64,000 nt of DNA from assembly GCA_911728435.2 (NCBI GenBank), contig OU452198.1, positions 30,471,902 to 30,535,901 on the forward strand, in the 5' to 3' direction. The DNA is from Apoderus coryli (taxonomy: Eukaryota > Arthropoda > Insecta > Coleoptera > Attelabidae). Shown one piece after another: positions 10,315 through 20,363 of the stretch (positions are counted from its first letter, which is position 1; every line of letters starts with the position of its first letter). Below the pieces are notes generated by a model. That model saw only the letters and a list, made by a program, of their open reading frames with translations. It was not told the origin of the DNA and searched no databases. Both the position numbers and the translations under genes were made by a program.

Positions 10315-10680
10315 AAATGATTGTAGTTGTTTTCAGTCGTAATAATTAAAACTTATTTGTATTTTTCATTAATACCAAAATTATCGGCTTAATGTCTTTA
10401 AAGTCGTTTTCGTATTAACTGTTTTAGTAAAATTCGACAAATAGAGTATCATTAGAAAGACAATTTTGTGTCCTTTCAAATGATATGTCATTAGACCCCT
10501 CTTTCCATTTAAAATTTTAGGGTTGTTACTCACCCCCGCTAGGGGGTTAAAGGCGCAGATCGAAAAATATGTTTAAAATGTGTCCCCCTCAAAAGCAAAA
10601 TCGACGTGTCCGAGCATTTTCGCATTCGACTACAAAAAAAAGAGAAAAGCTAGGTGCAAACTTTTCGTTGGACCACCCTG
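10315..10680. repeat. Mariner right long TIR
   Basis: Inverted partner of 8594-8960; ends TGGACCACCCTG next to the TA duplication. Confidence 0.85.
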
Positions 10681-10717
10681 TATGTAGTTAGTAGCTAATA
10701 ACATGTTTGATTTCAAG

Positions 10718-11390
10718 AACAGTCCTCCAGTAAACCACCGATCACAATAATATCTGACATTCTAATACAACGGACTTCTCCAATGAACATAGATATGCCT
10801 AAAACACCTGCTCAACCAACTACATCTGCCAGACGAAAAATATGGAGAAAATTGAAACAGGTTGAAATAGCAAAATTAGAAAAAAAAGGTAATTATGCTG
10901 CAAAGAAAAAACTATCGGCCAGAGGAGCGGATATCAAGCATAAAAAATATTTTTACTGCAAAAGAAGCACTTTATCCAAGAAGAAACGCTGGATATTATT
11001 TCAAAACTAGGAGGACCACAGCACTTATACATACGGCAATTGAAGAAAGAATGTACTCATCCATTAAACAAAGAATATGCGAAAGAGGTGAAAGTGTTTG
11101 CTCTTACACTGCATTATTATTCGCCATCTGCTTATAACTATAAGCAGATGGCATCACAGTGTTAATGGAGAGCCGGGATTTACGATTGAAGCATTTCAGG
11201 CTTTGAAGTGTAAATTTCAATATTCTTCAAAGAAAAAAATATACGGCTTTATAATTGATGAGATGGCTATCCGGTCGGCAAGAAGAATGGGTTCCCAGTA
11301 AGGATAAATATTATGGCTATATTGTTATGGGAACAGGTTCATCAGAGAATATTTTGGCTAAAGAGGCCCTAGTTTTTCTTTTAAAGTGTA
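10718..11390 (+). pseudogene. P-element-like (THAP9-type) transposase fragment, unit A
   Basis: Begins at an exon boundary (acceptor mutated to TTTCAAG from TTTCAGG in D). Broken frames give a basic coiled region (RRKIWRKLKQVEIAKLEKK), VFALTLHYYSPSAYNYKQM, a one-base frameshift, then VNGEPGFTIEAFQALK and IIDEMAI, landmarks of P-element/THAP9 transposases. The sequence is cut at 11390, where 1243 bp present in D (60023-61265) are missing. It lies antisense in the CDC40 intron. Confidence 0.8.
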
Positions 11391-11781
11391 CTTTTCAAAT
11401 TAAAGTATAAACCCAAGCCGCAAATTAAAAAACAAAAACGTCAACAAAAATAGCCAGTGCGGCTCTGGAGAATCCGCCATATTGGCGATTACGCCCCGCC
11501 CAATGCATCCGTTTGTGTACAATGTAAAATAATGCTTATAGTGGCTCCTTATAACTCAAGGGTTTTTCTCAATGATCACTAGATTTAAATTAATAATAAT
11601 TCCAAGTGGAAGATTATCCTGATTTCAAGGAAACATTTTTCGAAATTTTGACATACCTAAGTGATTTTCGTCTTATTTTTGGTCGTAGATTCCACCCCCA
11701 AAGGCTGGGGAATCAGTTCATTTTTTGTGTGATTTTATTTTTCAACCTAACAGTAAAACAATCAAATAATAATTTACTCAC

Positions 11782-12408
11782 CTGAAGTTCGATTTGTTCT
11801 TCTGGAGTAGGCTTCGTAACACGCTGTTCATTCTCATAATCACCCCATGGTCCCAAAAATCCATCAATGTCGCTTGCGTCATTATTTTGGTTCCGTTTTC
11901 GCTTATCCGAAGTTCTTAACTTCGTTGATTCAAACACAGTTTTCAAATTCGAATTTATAGCCTGTTCTGTGTTGCCAATAACTCTATCACCACCGTCTTT
12001 TTCTATATCTCCTACTGATGGATCTAAAGCATAACCGTAACTCGCAAATGTCCGACGTTGATTGTCGAATTGAAATTCACTTAGGTAAGCTGGTTCTATT
12101 CGACCTGATAACATGTTGGTGAGTTTGAATGGGTTTGCCGGACCTACCACTGGTGCAAACAATTCATCGTATTTTGCGTTGTATGTAAGTTCTTTGGTAT
12201 CTAGTTTTATGAATATTTTGTCATCGGTGAGACTAGTTGAAAGAACTGCTGGAGCCGCACATATTTGCATTAGTTTACCTCTTAGAGAAAGGTCTACTTC
12301 TGGAGTTTCATTGCAGGTCCGATCACGAGTTGTTTCCGTTGGCTTTACTTCAGATGAAATTTTGCCTTCGTCACCGTCACTATCACTATATTCTTGTAGT
12401 GATAACAT
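11782..12408 (-). CDS. CDC40: CDC40/PRP17 exon 1, unit A
   Basis: N-terminal 209 codons of CDC40, from ATG at 12408 (MLSLQEYSDSDGDEG) to IELQ before donor GTGAGT. The start is chosen because an in-frame TAA lies seven codons upstream and the only earlier candidate is a GTG. Family features: YNAKYDELFAPVVGPANPF, NMLSGRIEPAYLSEFQF, RRTFASYGYALDPS and NDASDIDGFLGPWGDY. Compared with D, 18 bp (six residues) are missing at NPF-K-LTNMLSG, shortening a Gln-rich linker that animal homologs also have. The reading frame is kept. The gene looks functional. Confidence 0.93.
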
Positions 12409-13185
12409 TCTTCGTAGCACTTTATCTTAAACTTAATATGGACAAACCGCTTAATAAACTATTATTAAACAAACATAAGCTAGAGATATATTAACCACAC
12501 ACACATAAAACTGGTATGTCTGTGTTATGTGACCACACAAATCTAAAACAATCTCAATAATGCTGGTGGTACAATAAAACATGTACCTTATATATGCTTA
12601 GAAAAGTCAAATGTCAAACCAAAAGTCACTGTCACTTGTCTGTCAATCACAAATTTGATTGACGGATGAGTTGTGTCAAAATTTGACGTTGACGTTCCTT
12701 TTATGTAAAATTCAAGTGAAGTGAGCAGTAGATGATCATGTAAATTAGCCCAGCTGATCTGAATTTGTAGATGCATAACACTTGCTGTTTCGACTGCATC
12801 TTGTGTAGATAAACAGAAATTCAAAATTATCCTTATAATTATTAATTGCACATATTATTTCTAGTAGGTATGTAAACATTAATCAATCTCGTATAACAAC
12901 ATAATATTATTTTGTAAATTACAAATTTCATCACCAGTGGATTTTCTAATCGCCAAATATCAGATGTTTTCACTCACTTCACTTTACTGCCCTTATAAAA
13001 TTCATGCCTTAGATTAGGAAAGAGAGGGGATACCGCACGTTCGTATATCAGAATGCATGGCAAGTGTTACGCTTTTAATGCGGCGGCCATTTTTTATGTG
13101 CCGAAAAACAGAAAACTACGTGTGCATTTTTGATGATTTTATTTGTGAAAATTGGGAATAGAAATGTATTTTGTATATTAATAAA
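12409..13185. promoter_or_regulatory. Shared upstream region between CDC40 (-) and THAP exon (+)
   Basis: A 777-bp divergent intergenic stretch. TATATAAGG on the minus strand (12587-12595) lies about 180 bp before the CDC40 ATG and is kept in B and D, so it may be the core promoter. An 87-codon minus frame (12588-12851) is conserved in D but broken in B, so I do not call it a gene. Confidence 0.45.
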
Positions 13186-13256
13186 ATGGTACGTTGTGTG
13201 GCTTTTGGATGCCCAAGTCGCAGTGAACAAAAGGAGTCCAGAATTTCGTTTCATAG
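13186..13256 (+). pseudogene. Lone first exon of a THAP-domain gene, unit A
   Basis: An ATG-initiated exon, MVRCVAFGCPSRSEQ... to SFHR, then a GT donor (GTAAAAC). It has the first half of a THAP zinc finger: Cys-x4-Cys and the following basic stretch leading to the typical F-P/F-H position. No second half (LW...CS.HF...P..F) is found before the DIRS insertion at 14355, so it is probably an orphan exon. It starts 778 bp from the CDC40 start in divergent orientation. It differs from the THAP exon at 23818. Confidence 0.6.
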
Positions 13257-14007
13257 GTAAAACTTAGAATGATGTATCAAGTAGCTTCTAGTTTTTATTA
13301 GTTTTTAATAATTAAAAGTAATCTTTAGGCTATTATCTTTTAGTATGTAGTATAACAGGTTTCAGTTTACCTAATTAAAATTGTTTGATACAACAATTCA
13401 TTTAAAATCAACATGATAAAGCATTATTTTTTGATAGAAACCTCTATAGAGGCTTACTTTATCAGGGGCGTAGACATTTTATTTTTCCAAAAAATTTGTT
13501 TTTTACACATTTTTGCGTTAAAAGTGAATAAAATAATGTCACTTTAGCTTTTTAATTATTTCAATCTTTAGAACAACATGCACTAGATAGCCCAGCAAAT
13601 CACATAATATACTTTTAAATAAAATCTATTTGTGTCAAATATCTTAATGTTCGTGTATATTTCATAACAAAACTACAGTCCCAAAATTAGATCCCATTCT
13701 CGAAATCAATTAACAAAACGCATTCTATTTAAAGGAAAATAAAAACGTTATATATTGGTGTTGTGTCTATTGCTATACCTATATTGTTAATTTTATGTTT
13801 GTATTGTTCAATAAATACACTGTATTGTAGACATTTTAGTCTCTCGTTATGTGTAGTGTGTCTACGAGCCCAGTGTTGACAAGACAGTTGACGTTGACAT
13901 TGAAGGAGATACGTCAGAAATGTGATATGACAGATGAAGTCTATGTTTCTTCTTGTGCTAAGAATTATTATAAAAGTTCTTGTGTTATGTTTAGAGGTTA
14001 ATTTTGA
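13257..14007. other. Non-coding region after THAP exon, unit A
   Basis: AT-rich, with no gene recognised. It may be intron of the orphan THAP gene. An AATAAA is present near 13810. Confidence 0.4.
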
Positions 14008-14355
14008 TTTTTGTTGTTTATGAATAAATATAGTCTTATTTTAAATTTATGTTCGGCTTATGTTTCGAGAACAAATTGAGAGAGAAACATAAGCGTTCTT
14101 ACTGTACTTTGAATAATGTCTTCAATAGAGAACGTTACGGCTGGTGTGGCGGCTGAATCTACGGTGTTTGGTACCGTGGGATCATCCGACAAAATCTGTT
14201 GTATTTTCGTTTGTAGCCATAATATCGGAAAAATATTCACTTAATAACGCGTAAACTACTTTTTCAACCCACTTCTGAGTTTGTAGGGCTTCGTTAAATA
14301 AGGATGCCGAACATAAATTTAAAATAAGACTATACTTATTCATAAACAACAAAAA
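14008..14355. repeat. 50-bp inverted repeat pair of unknown element, unit A
   Basis: 14008-14057 and 14306-14355 are inverted copies with one mismatch (TTTTTGTTGTTTATGAATAA... / ...TTATTCATAAACAACAAAAA). The 248 bp between include a smaller hairpin (CTTATGTTTC/GAAACATAAG, about 14057-14092). This looks like a small non-autonomous element or the fold-back end of a larger one. It directly abuts the DIRS repeat at 14355. Confidence 0.6.
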
Positions 14356-14641
14356 TTACAAGATCAAACGAACTTACCTAAGTGATGTTCGATCTTGATT
14401 ATATGAAGGCTTCGTCGAAATAAATAAAGAAGAAGTGTAGTGTAGTATCTCGCTTTCATGCGTATTGGCCACAATTTTTAAAGTAAACAAAAAACCATGA
14501 TTCATCTTGCACCGATCTCCTTGCCTACCGATGCATACCTAACCTACTAATCAGTCTCGTTTTTTGTGCGCTCATGGCTACATGTTTGTCGTGCTGCGAA
14601 TTTCGATAATTATTTTATTAAAATCATATAAATATTATTCT

Positions 14642-14900
14642 ATGATTAAAATGACTTCGCGTTCTAGAAAAAAACATAGAAGCCTATCGCCAGATCGAAA
14701 TGTTAGTAAATATACAAGTGTTTCTACTAAAATTTTGAAGAGAATTGAGAGTCGTTTAAATAGGCTTGAGAAGAAAAATAAGCATCGTTCCAGGGAGTCA
14801 TCTACTTCTTCTGAAGAATCTTATACATCTTTGGAGTCGGGTAGTGAACGCGAACGTAGTGACAGTGGCGTTGTTGATATTTGTGATATTGAACAAGATA
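14642..14900 (+). pseudogene. DIRS Gag exon 1 (in DIRS-1), unit A
   Basis: A basic, Ser/Arg-rich N-terminus (MIKMTSRSRKKHRSLSPDR), a helical basic stretch (KRIESRLNRLEKKNKHR), then an acidic/Ser-rich tail ending DICDIEQD. In DIRS-2 the same exon ends at a GTAAGT donor. Here the donor was destroyed by insertion of the non-LTR element, whose TTA-repeat tail begins right after GAACAAGATA. The frame itself is intact up to that point. Confidence 0.7.
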
Positions 14901-17900
14901 ATAATAATAATAAATGGGCTTTATTGGTAGGAAACAAGAAATATACAAATACAATTGAATTCTCAAACTTAAATATCATTAACAACAATAACAACAATAA
15001 AATTTCAAAACTTTGTGTGCAGCTACAATCTAGCGAAGTCTAGCTCACTTGGCTATTCTACTTAACCAGACCATAGACAGAATATATAAAAAAAGAAATT
15101 ATTAACAAGCACGCAAATCACGCTCAACACCCCTAGTTACAATGATCATCACGTATAAGGAGTGATGTGTGGATCAGACAGGTAATCATACTATTACTGA
15201 CTTCTAATAAGAAAATCTTTAAAAAGTCTCCTGAAACCCCCAAAACTACTCAGCTCAGTCAAATCACCAGGCAATGAGTTGTATAAGCTGATGGCGTTAT
15301 ACGTAAAAGATCTACGATATAAGGCAGTATGATGACGAGGTAGGGTTAATTTATTGGCATATCTAATATTCAGTTGATGAATTGAAGTTCTAAAATTAAG
15401 TCTACTTTTTATAGATGCAGGGGCGCTGCCGCACTTAAGAATATTAAAGAAAAAGTTACCCAAATGAAATTGCCAACGGTTATCCATTTTCAACCACATT
15501 AGACTTACATAAGTATGGGATATATGATCGTACTTCCTAAGATTATTTATAAATCTAGAACATGTATTTTGAACTAGTTGAATGCGATTTTTATAAAAAT
15601 AATCTAGACACGGTCCATAAATAAAATCGCAATAATTGAAATGAGAAAGGACGAGTGACTCACACAATCTCTTACGCAAACTTTTGTTTAAAATGTGTCT
15701 ATTAGAATATAGAAGTTTAAGTGATAGATAAGATTTTTGTAAAAGCTTCTTGACATGAAAGGAAAATCTAAGATCAGTGTCCAAAAGAACTCCAAGATTC
15801 TTCGCCGTATCGACACTGGGAAGCTCAGATTCATTAATCTTTATTTTAAAGTTCTGTTTTAAATTCAAAATGTGATTCTTGTTACCAAAAAACATAACAT
15901 ACGACTTCTTAGCATTCAATTTTAAGTTATGACTTTCAGAAATTTTGTATAAATTATCTAGCTCTGTATTTACAACTTGATTAGCATTAGGAAATTCATG
16001 AAATTTAAATGGGAGATAAATTTGAGTATCGTCGGCATAAGCCTGCACCCTACAAGCAACAAAAGACTTCAGTATGTCAGAGGTGTACATTAAAAATAAT
16101 AAGGGTCCCAATATAGAACCTTGCGGGACGCCAGAGAGAATACTACAATGACTGGAGAGTTTATTATTTGAAAAAATTTGCTGCATTCTATTGGATAAAA
16201 AGGAACCAATAAACCCGACAGATTCAAGCGAAAACCCATAATAATTTAATTTAGCACAAAGTAATCGATGGTTTAATGTATCAAACGCTTTAGAGTAGTC
16301 CAAGAGAATGAGTGCTGAATCCTGACCACTGTCACTGGCAGTTGTAATATCATCGATTATGTTAATAAGAGGAGTACATGTGCTTCGCCCCTTTCTAAAA
16401 CCACTTTGACAATCGGGCAATAATTCCCTTTCATTTAAATATGCCGCCATTTGACTATATAATATTCTCTCTAAGATCTTTGAAAGAACCGGAAGAATAC
16501 TAATTATTCTCATATCTGAATAGGATGAAGGTGACGAACTTTTCGGCAAAGGAATACCAAGTGAGGTTTTCCATAAGTCAGGAAAATAATTTATTTCTAT
16601 ACAACAGTTAATTAAATGTGTAATATACCTATCTATGAAAGGACTACAGTACTGCAACATTTTCGCAGTAATGCCGTCAGTACCAACCGCATTGGTTCTA
16701 ATGTTATTAATAAGTTTGTGAACCTCTTCTACTGTAGTCAATTTAAAATTAAATTTACCATCAGAGGAATCGAATAAAAATGAGGACTCATATTGTTGAA
16801 TTTTTTCCTCACAATTACCACCATTCTGAAGATATTGAGAAAAATATTCATTAATTTTATCAGGGTCGGCAAGATCGGCAGGAATACTTGTAGTTTTAGC
16901 AGATCCTATGTTAAATTCCTTCAAAGCAGACCAAATCTTGCGAGGGTTATTGGTATTAGATAATTCAGTGAGATATCTTCTTTTTTCACGCCTGACCATG
17001 TATAAGGTAAAATTCCGCAATTGCTTGTATGACCTCCAATCCTCCTCAAGACCACTACGTTTAAAAGTTTGTAGCGCCTTGTCCCGTAAAAGCATATGCT
17101 GCTTTAGGTTTGCTGTCAACCAAGGCGCTTTAGGTTTAGTAACTCTAATCTTACGCACAGGGGCATACCTATCAAACAAGTCCAAAATAATCGAATTGAA
17201 CAACAAGATTTTGTTATTAATATCATTTTCGTATAGAATTGACTCCCATTCTTGACTCTGCATATCATTCAAAAATGCATAATAATTGAAATTTTTAAAG
17301 TCACGAAACTCTAAAATTCGAGGAGTAATATGTGGTTTTTTTATATCTAAATGACAAGATATCAGACAATGATCGGAAATGTCTCCACAAGAAATAACCT
17401 CTGTAGCCTTAACAATACTGATATCAGAAACAAAAACCGGATCTAAGAGAGTGCTTGTACCGTAAGTTACTCTCGTTGGTTCATTAATAACCTGGGTCAA
17501 ATTAAAACAATCCAGACATTTACTGACTGGATTCTCCAAATCTAAAAAATTAACATTGAAATATCCCAAGCAGATAGTTTCATTTACTGTAGGGCATAAA
17601 TAAGAGAAAATAGTTTCAAGGTCATCAATAAAGTTAGTATTGTTCATTTGCGGGGGTCTATATAAAACACCGAATACGTAAGTTTGACACTTCACATTAA
17701 TCTTGAGAAATAAATGTTCCAGCTGTGCACACACCGGTACCGAAAGCTCAACAATATCTGCCACAAAACAATCTCTAACATATGCGGCAACACCTCCACC
17801 CCTACCCACGCGATCCCTTCTAAAAAATTTGTACCCATTAATGTGGAAAGCTCCAGAATCGATATCATTATTTAACCAAGTTTCTGTCAGCATAAATACA

Positions 17901-18372
17901 TCAAAATCCCTATTCAAAAATATGTTTTTAAACTCATCCCAGCCTGTAAACATAGATCGTATATTCAGATGCCCAACCTTCATGATATATAGAATTGAGA
18001 TACAAAAGAGATATATAAAAAAAAAAAGAGAAGAAAAAAAATAATAATGATTTAAACAACCCCGAGAGTTGAAGGGTTCAAGAGACCACTAGCTTTATTT
18101 TATACACTAATCCATAGACATATATTGATCTTAAGACAATTAAACACGAGTGCAAGCAATATAAATCAAAAAAAAAATCACAATACTGGACTACTTATAT
18201 TACGTCTTACCTAAAAAAATAAAATTACCTATCTGATTTATGACAGCAGTCTTGACAAAGAAGGAAAATAATAACCTAGGTATTATTTGTAAAAAAAATA
18301 TAATTGAACTTATTTACTGTTAATTAATTAAGAGAAAACAACACAGCTCTCCAGCAATTACAAGGACTAATA
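14901..18372 (-). mobile_element. Non-LTR retrotransposon (CR1/jockey-like), unit A
   Basis: Inserted at the Gag splice donor of DIRS-1. Read on the minus strand it has about 390 bp of 5' sequence, one long frame (endonuclease plus RT), about 290 bp of 3' UTR and a (TTA)n tail at its end near 14901-14913. No ORF1 is seen, so it is probably 5'-truncated. A clear target duplication could not be defined. Confidence 0.8.
15194..17983 (-). CDS. Non-LTR retrotransposon endonuclease-reverse transcriptase, unit A
   Basis: An uninterrupted 929-residue frame from ATG at 17983. The N-terminal ~225 residues are an APE-type endonuclease (GHLNIRSM, TETWLN, RGGGVAAYVRD, SDHCL). The reverse transcriptase follows (TDGITAKML, LLDYSKAFDTLNH, SGVPQGSILGPLLF, QAYADDTQIYL), and the C-terminus has TALYRRSFTYNAISLYNSLP, as in CR1/jockey-group elements. 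The endonuclease motif normally GDFN reads GYFNVN, so the catalytic Asp is replaced by Tyr and nicking activity is doubtful. The rest looks intact. The copy in unit B is identical in protein. Confidence 0.92.
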   Translation of the reverse strand: MKVGHLNIRSMFTGWDEFKNIFLNRDFDVFMLTETWLNNDIDSGAFHINGYKFFRRDRVGRGGGVAAYVRDCFVADIVELSVPVCAQLEHLFLKINVKCQTYVFGVLYRPPQMNNTNFIDDLETIFSYLCPTVNETICLGYFNVNFLDLENPVSKCLDCFNLTQVINEPTRVTYGTSTLLDPVFVSDISIVKATEVISCGDISDHCLISCHLDIKKPHITPRILEFRDFKNFNYYAFLNDMQSQEWESILYENDINNKILLFNSIILDLFDRYAPVRKIRVTKPKAPWLTANLKQHMLLRDKALQTFKRSGLEEDWRSYKQLRNFTLYMVRREKRRYLTELSNTNNPRKIWSALKEFNIGSAKTTSIPADLADPDKINEYFSQYLQNGGNCEEKIQQYESSFLFDSSDGKFNFKLTTVEEVHKLINNIRTNAVGTDGITAKMLQYCSPFIDRYITHLINCCIEINYFPDLWKTSLGIPLPKSSSPSSYSDMRIISILPVLSKILERILYSQMAAYLNERELLPDCQSGFRKGRSTCTPLINIIDDITTASDSGQDSALILLDYSKAFDTLNHRLLCAKLNYYGFSLESVGFIGSFLSNRMQQIFSNNKLSSHCSILSGVPQGSILGPLLFLMYTSDILKSFVACRVQAYADDTQIYLPFKFHEFPNANQVVNTELDNLYKISESHNLKLNAKKSYVMFFGNKNHILNLKQNFKIKINESELPSVDTAKNLGVLLDTDLRFSFHVKKLLQKSYLSLKLLYSNRHILNKSLRKRLCESLVLSHFNYCDFIYGPCLDYFYKNRIQLVQNTCSRFINNLRKYDHISHTYVSLMWLKMDNRWQFHLGNFFFNILKCGSAPASIKSRLNFRTSIHQLNIRYANKLTLPRHHTALYRRSFTYNAISLYNSLPGDLTELSSFGGFRRLFKDFLIRSQ

Positions 18373-18654
18373 TAAGTAAACTATTTTATACCTACTCATA
18401 CAATTCCTATTAGTCAAAAAGTGATCTAATTCAGAATAAATATGGTCAGTTAGTCTAGGGGGACTGGAAATTTTCAAAAAAACATATTGGTTTTTTGTTT
18501 AGGGTGGCAATACAATATGTGAGAACTATTCTATTACCTAGGGTGGTATTTGATGGTTCTACAAAATATAATAATATTGTTACCTAGGGTGGTAATAATT
18601 TTATTTTATTTTTTAACCTGTGAGTTTTTACTCTAATTATGGTTTTGTTCTCAG

Positions 18655-18794
18655 GTGTACCCAGAGACACCCACATAACCGCTGAAAGTGAAGTGGTAAT
18701 ACCTGCTCCACTTAAACAAGCCCTGACCATCTTAAACGAAGATGAAAAGCAAGAAAACTGTTTTTCCGATCCGATCCAACCGGAAATGGCCTCA
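18655..18794 (+). pseudogene. DIRS Gag exon 2, truncated (in DIRS-1), unit A
   Basis: After acceptor TTCTCAG it reads GVPRDTHITAESEVVIPAP to DPIQPEMAS, identical to the start of DIRS-2 Gag exon 2. It then breaks off at GCCTCA and joins DIRS end sequence. The first bases of the frame before the acceptor (MVLF) are intronic. Confidence 0.7.
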
Positions 18795-18796
18795 GT

Positions 18797-19063
18797 AGTG
18801 ATGTTCGATCTTGATTATATGAAGGCTTCGTCGAAATAAATAAAGAAGAAGTGTAGTGTAGTATCCCGCTTTCATGCGTATTGGCCACAATTTTTAAAGT
18901 AAACAAAAAACCATGATTCATCTTGCACCGATCTCCTTGCCTACCGATGCATACCTAACCTACTAATCAGTCTTTCTTTAAAGTAATATAAAATTAGTAC
19001 AACATACATACTATGTTTTGGGAAATTATTATTATTATTTTAATAATTAGGGTGGAGTTGGGA
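18797..19063 (+). repeat. Second direct copy of DIRS left end, unit A
   Basis: About 170 bp repeat 14393-14560 in direct orientation (GTGATGTTCGATCTTGAT... to CCTACTAATCAGTC) with one or two changes. It is followed by about 80 bp of AT-rich DNA, then the 75-bp inverted end. It may be the internal complementary/terminal repeat part of the DIRS replication scheme or a recombination product. Confidence 0.6.
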
Positions 19064-19387
19064 CTTTATTTATTTCGACGAAGCCTTCATATAATCAAGA
19101 TCGAACATCACTTAGGTAAGTTCGTTTGATCTTGTAATTATATTTGGCTTCGTCTCATAAATAAAGAAGAAGTGTAGATGTTCAAAGATCATGTTGTACA
19201 ATTTTATATTTATAATAAAATACAGATGATCTTTTATATATGAACTGTTTTGTTATCTTCACTAACGTAACAAAAAATACAAAAAAAGGAAAAAACAAAT
19301 TTTTTTTGTTTTACAAATAAAACCCAGAACAACAGGTTACTTATAAACATATAATATGCGTATAGAAATAACAACAAATAATAGCAA

Positions 19388-20363
19388 CTAGGAATTTAAT
19401 ACCGCTTGAGCGAAAGCTCTTTTATCTATCACTGGTCTGTTATAAAACCTGGCAAAAGTTTCAGAGTTTCTTGACCAACCTGCTGCCAATCTTATTGTAT
19501 CGAAGTTTACTCCGGCACGAGGTGCTGAAGAAGTTGAAGCGTGTCTAGTACTTTGGGGCTTAAATTGGTTTATATCCACCCCGCTTGTTTGTAATATACT
19601 CTTTATCCACCTACTAACTGTTTGGGAAGTGGCTTTATGATGTGGTTTTTTATAGGTAATAAAGAGGATTTTACATGAAGCTCGTAATTCTTTGGTTTGT
19701 TCCAAATATTTAATTAGGGTTCTAGCCACACATATCCGCATCAAAAAATGATAAAATGAGAAAGGGTTGGGGCTTATTTAAAGCCGAAGTCTTTATCCTG
19801 CTTGATATTTTAATTTCTATTTGTTCTGTCCGAATGAAAATATTATTAATTTGTATTAAGGTTAAAGTTTGAATTCGTTGACCAGTACATAAGGCCAATA
19901 AAACTACAAGCTTTTTGGTTAGCGTTTCGAGAGGAATGGTATTATTATCTAAGCTTTTTACATAAGAGAGTACTATACCAGGATCCCACACATTTTCGTA
20001 TCTAGGCAACGGTGGTTTTTTTGCAAATATGCCTTTAAAAAATCTTTTTATACGAAAATCGGAACTTATTTCGGGACCTGCTATTTGGCCAATAGCAGCC
20101 CTGTGGGAATTAAGCGTACCATACGACGCGCCCTTATTAAACTGGTTAGTCAAAAAACTCAAAACTTTTGGAACTGTTATATCAAAAGGATTACAATGAT
20201 TAGAAAGGCAAAACTGCCACCAATGTTTAAGACCTACCGAATATTGTTTTATAGTAGACCCTGTTATAGAGGAAATGCATATGTCTAGGGAGTCTTGAGG
20301 GACTCCTCTTCGTAAAAGTGCTTCCCGGATAATCTCCCTACTGCCAGGGAAAGACTCTTGCAT
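19388..20363 (-). pseudogene. DIRS tyrosine recombinase, frameshifted, unit A
   Basis: Two overlapping frames (19722-20363, then 19388-19744) separated by one frameshift near 19735. The N-terminal SAM-like region (TIKQYSVGLKHWWQFC) is followed by the first catalytic Arg (CTGQRIQTL). The second frame holds SRWIKSIL, QSTRHASTS and GWSRNSETFARFYNRPV with the Tyr nucleophile. The H-x-x-R box reads QSTR, so its usual His is Gln here. In intact DIRS elements this enzyme integrates the circular DNA intermediate. Confidence 0.85.

Larger units (their letters stand above)
8594..10680 (-). mobile_element. Mariner-like transposon (DD41D, rosa-like) with long TIRs
   Basis: A 2087-bp element starting CAGGGTGGTCCA and ending TGGACCACCCTG, flanked by TA duplications (8592-8593, 10681-10682). 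The uninterrupted TA site is seen in B (34451-34452) and in D. Terminal inverted repeats are about 366 bp (8594-8960 and 10315-10680) with scattered mismatches, far longer than the roughly 30 bp usual for mariners. Its complete transposase gene and its absence from the paralogs point to recent transposition. Confidence 0.95.
8087..11781 (-). other. CDC40 intron 1, unit A (contains mariner, MITE and P-like pseudogene)
   Basis: A 3695-bp intron with donor CAG/GTGAGT and acceptor CAG/G. In B the same intron is about 1.6 kb because the mariner is absent. It holds, from right to left, the P-like pseudogene on the opposite strand, the mariner, the fold-back MITE and a fragment of a THAP exon. Confidence 0.85.
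14355..19138 (+). mobile_element. DIRS-1: truncated DIRS-like element, unit A
   Basis: Bounded by a perfect 75-bp inverted repeat (14355-14429 and 19064-19138). It keeps the element's left end, Gag exon 1, the Gag intron (split by a non-LTR retrotransposon) and about 140 bp of Gag exon 2. At 18794 it jumps to a second direct copy of the left end (about 18797-18975 repeats 14393-14560). RT, RNase H and recombinase are gone. Confidence 0.75.

Noticed and set aside
12588..12851. 87-codon minus-strand frame conserved in A and D
   Set aside because: It lies in the CDC40 upstream region, is broken in B by one inserted base, and has no recognisable domain.
14058..14240. 60-codon minus frame and a short MATNENTTDFVG start in another frame
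   Set aside because: Both are short, end quickly and lie between inverted repeats; no similarity recognised.
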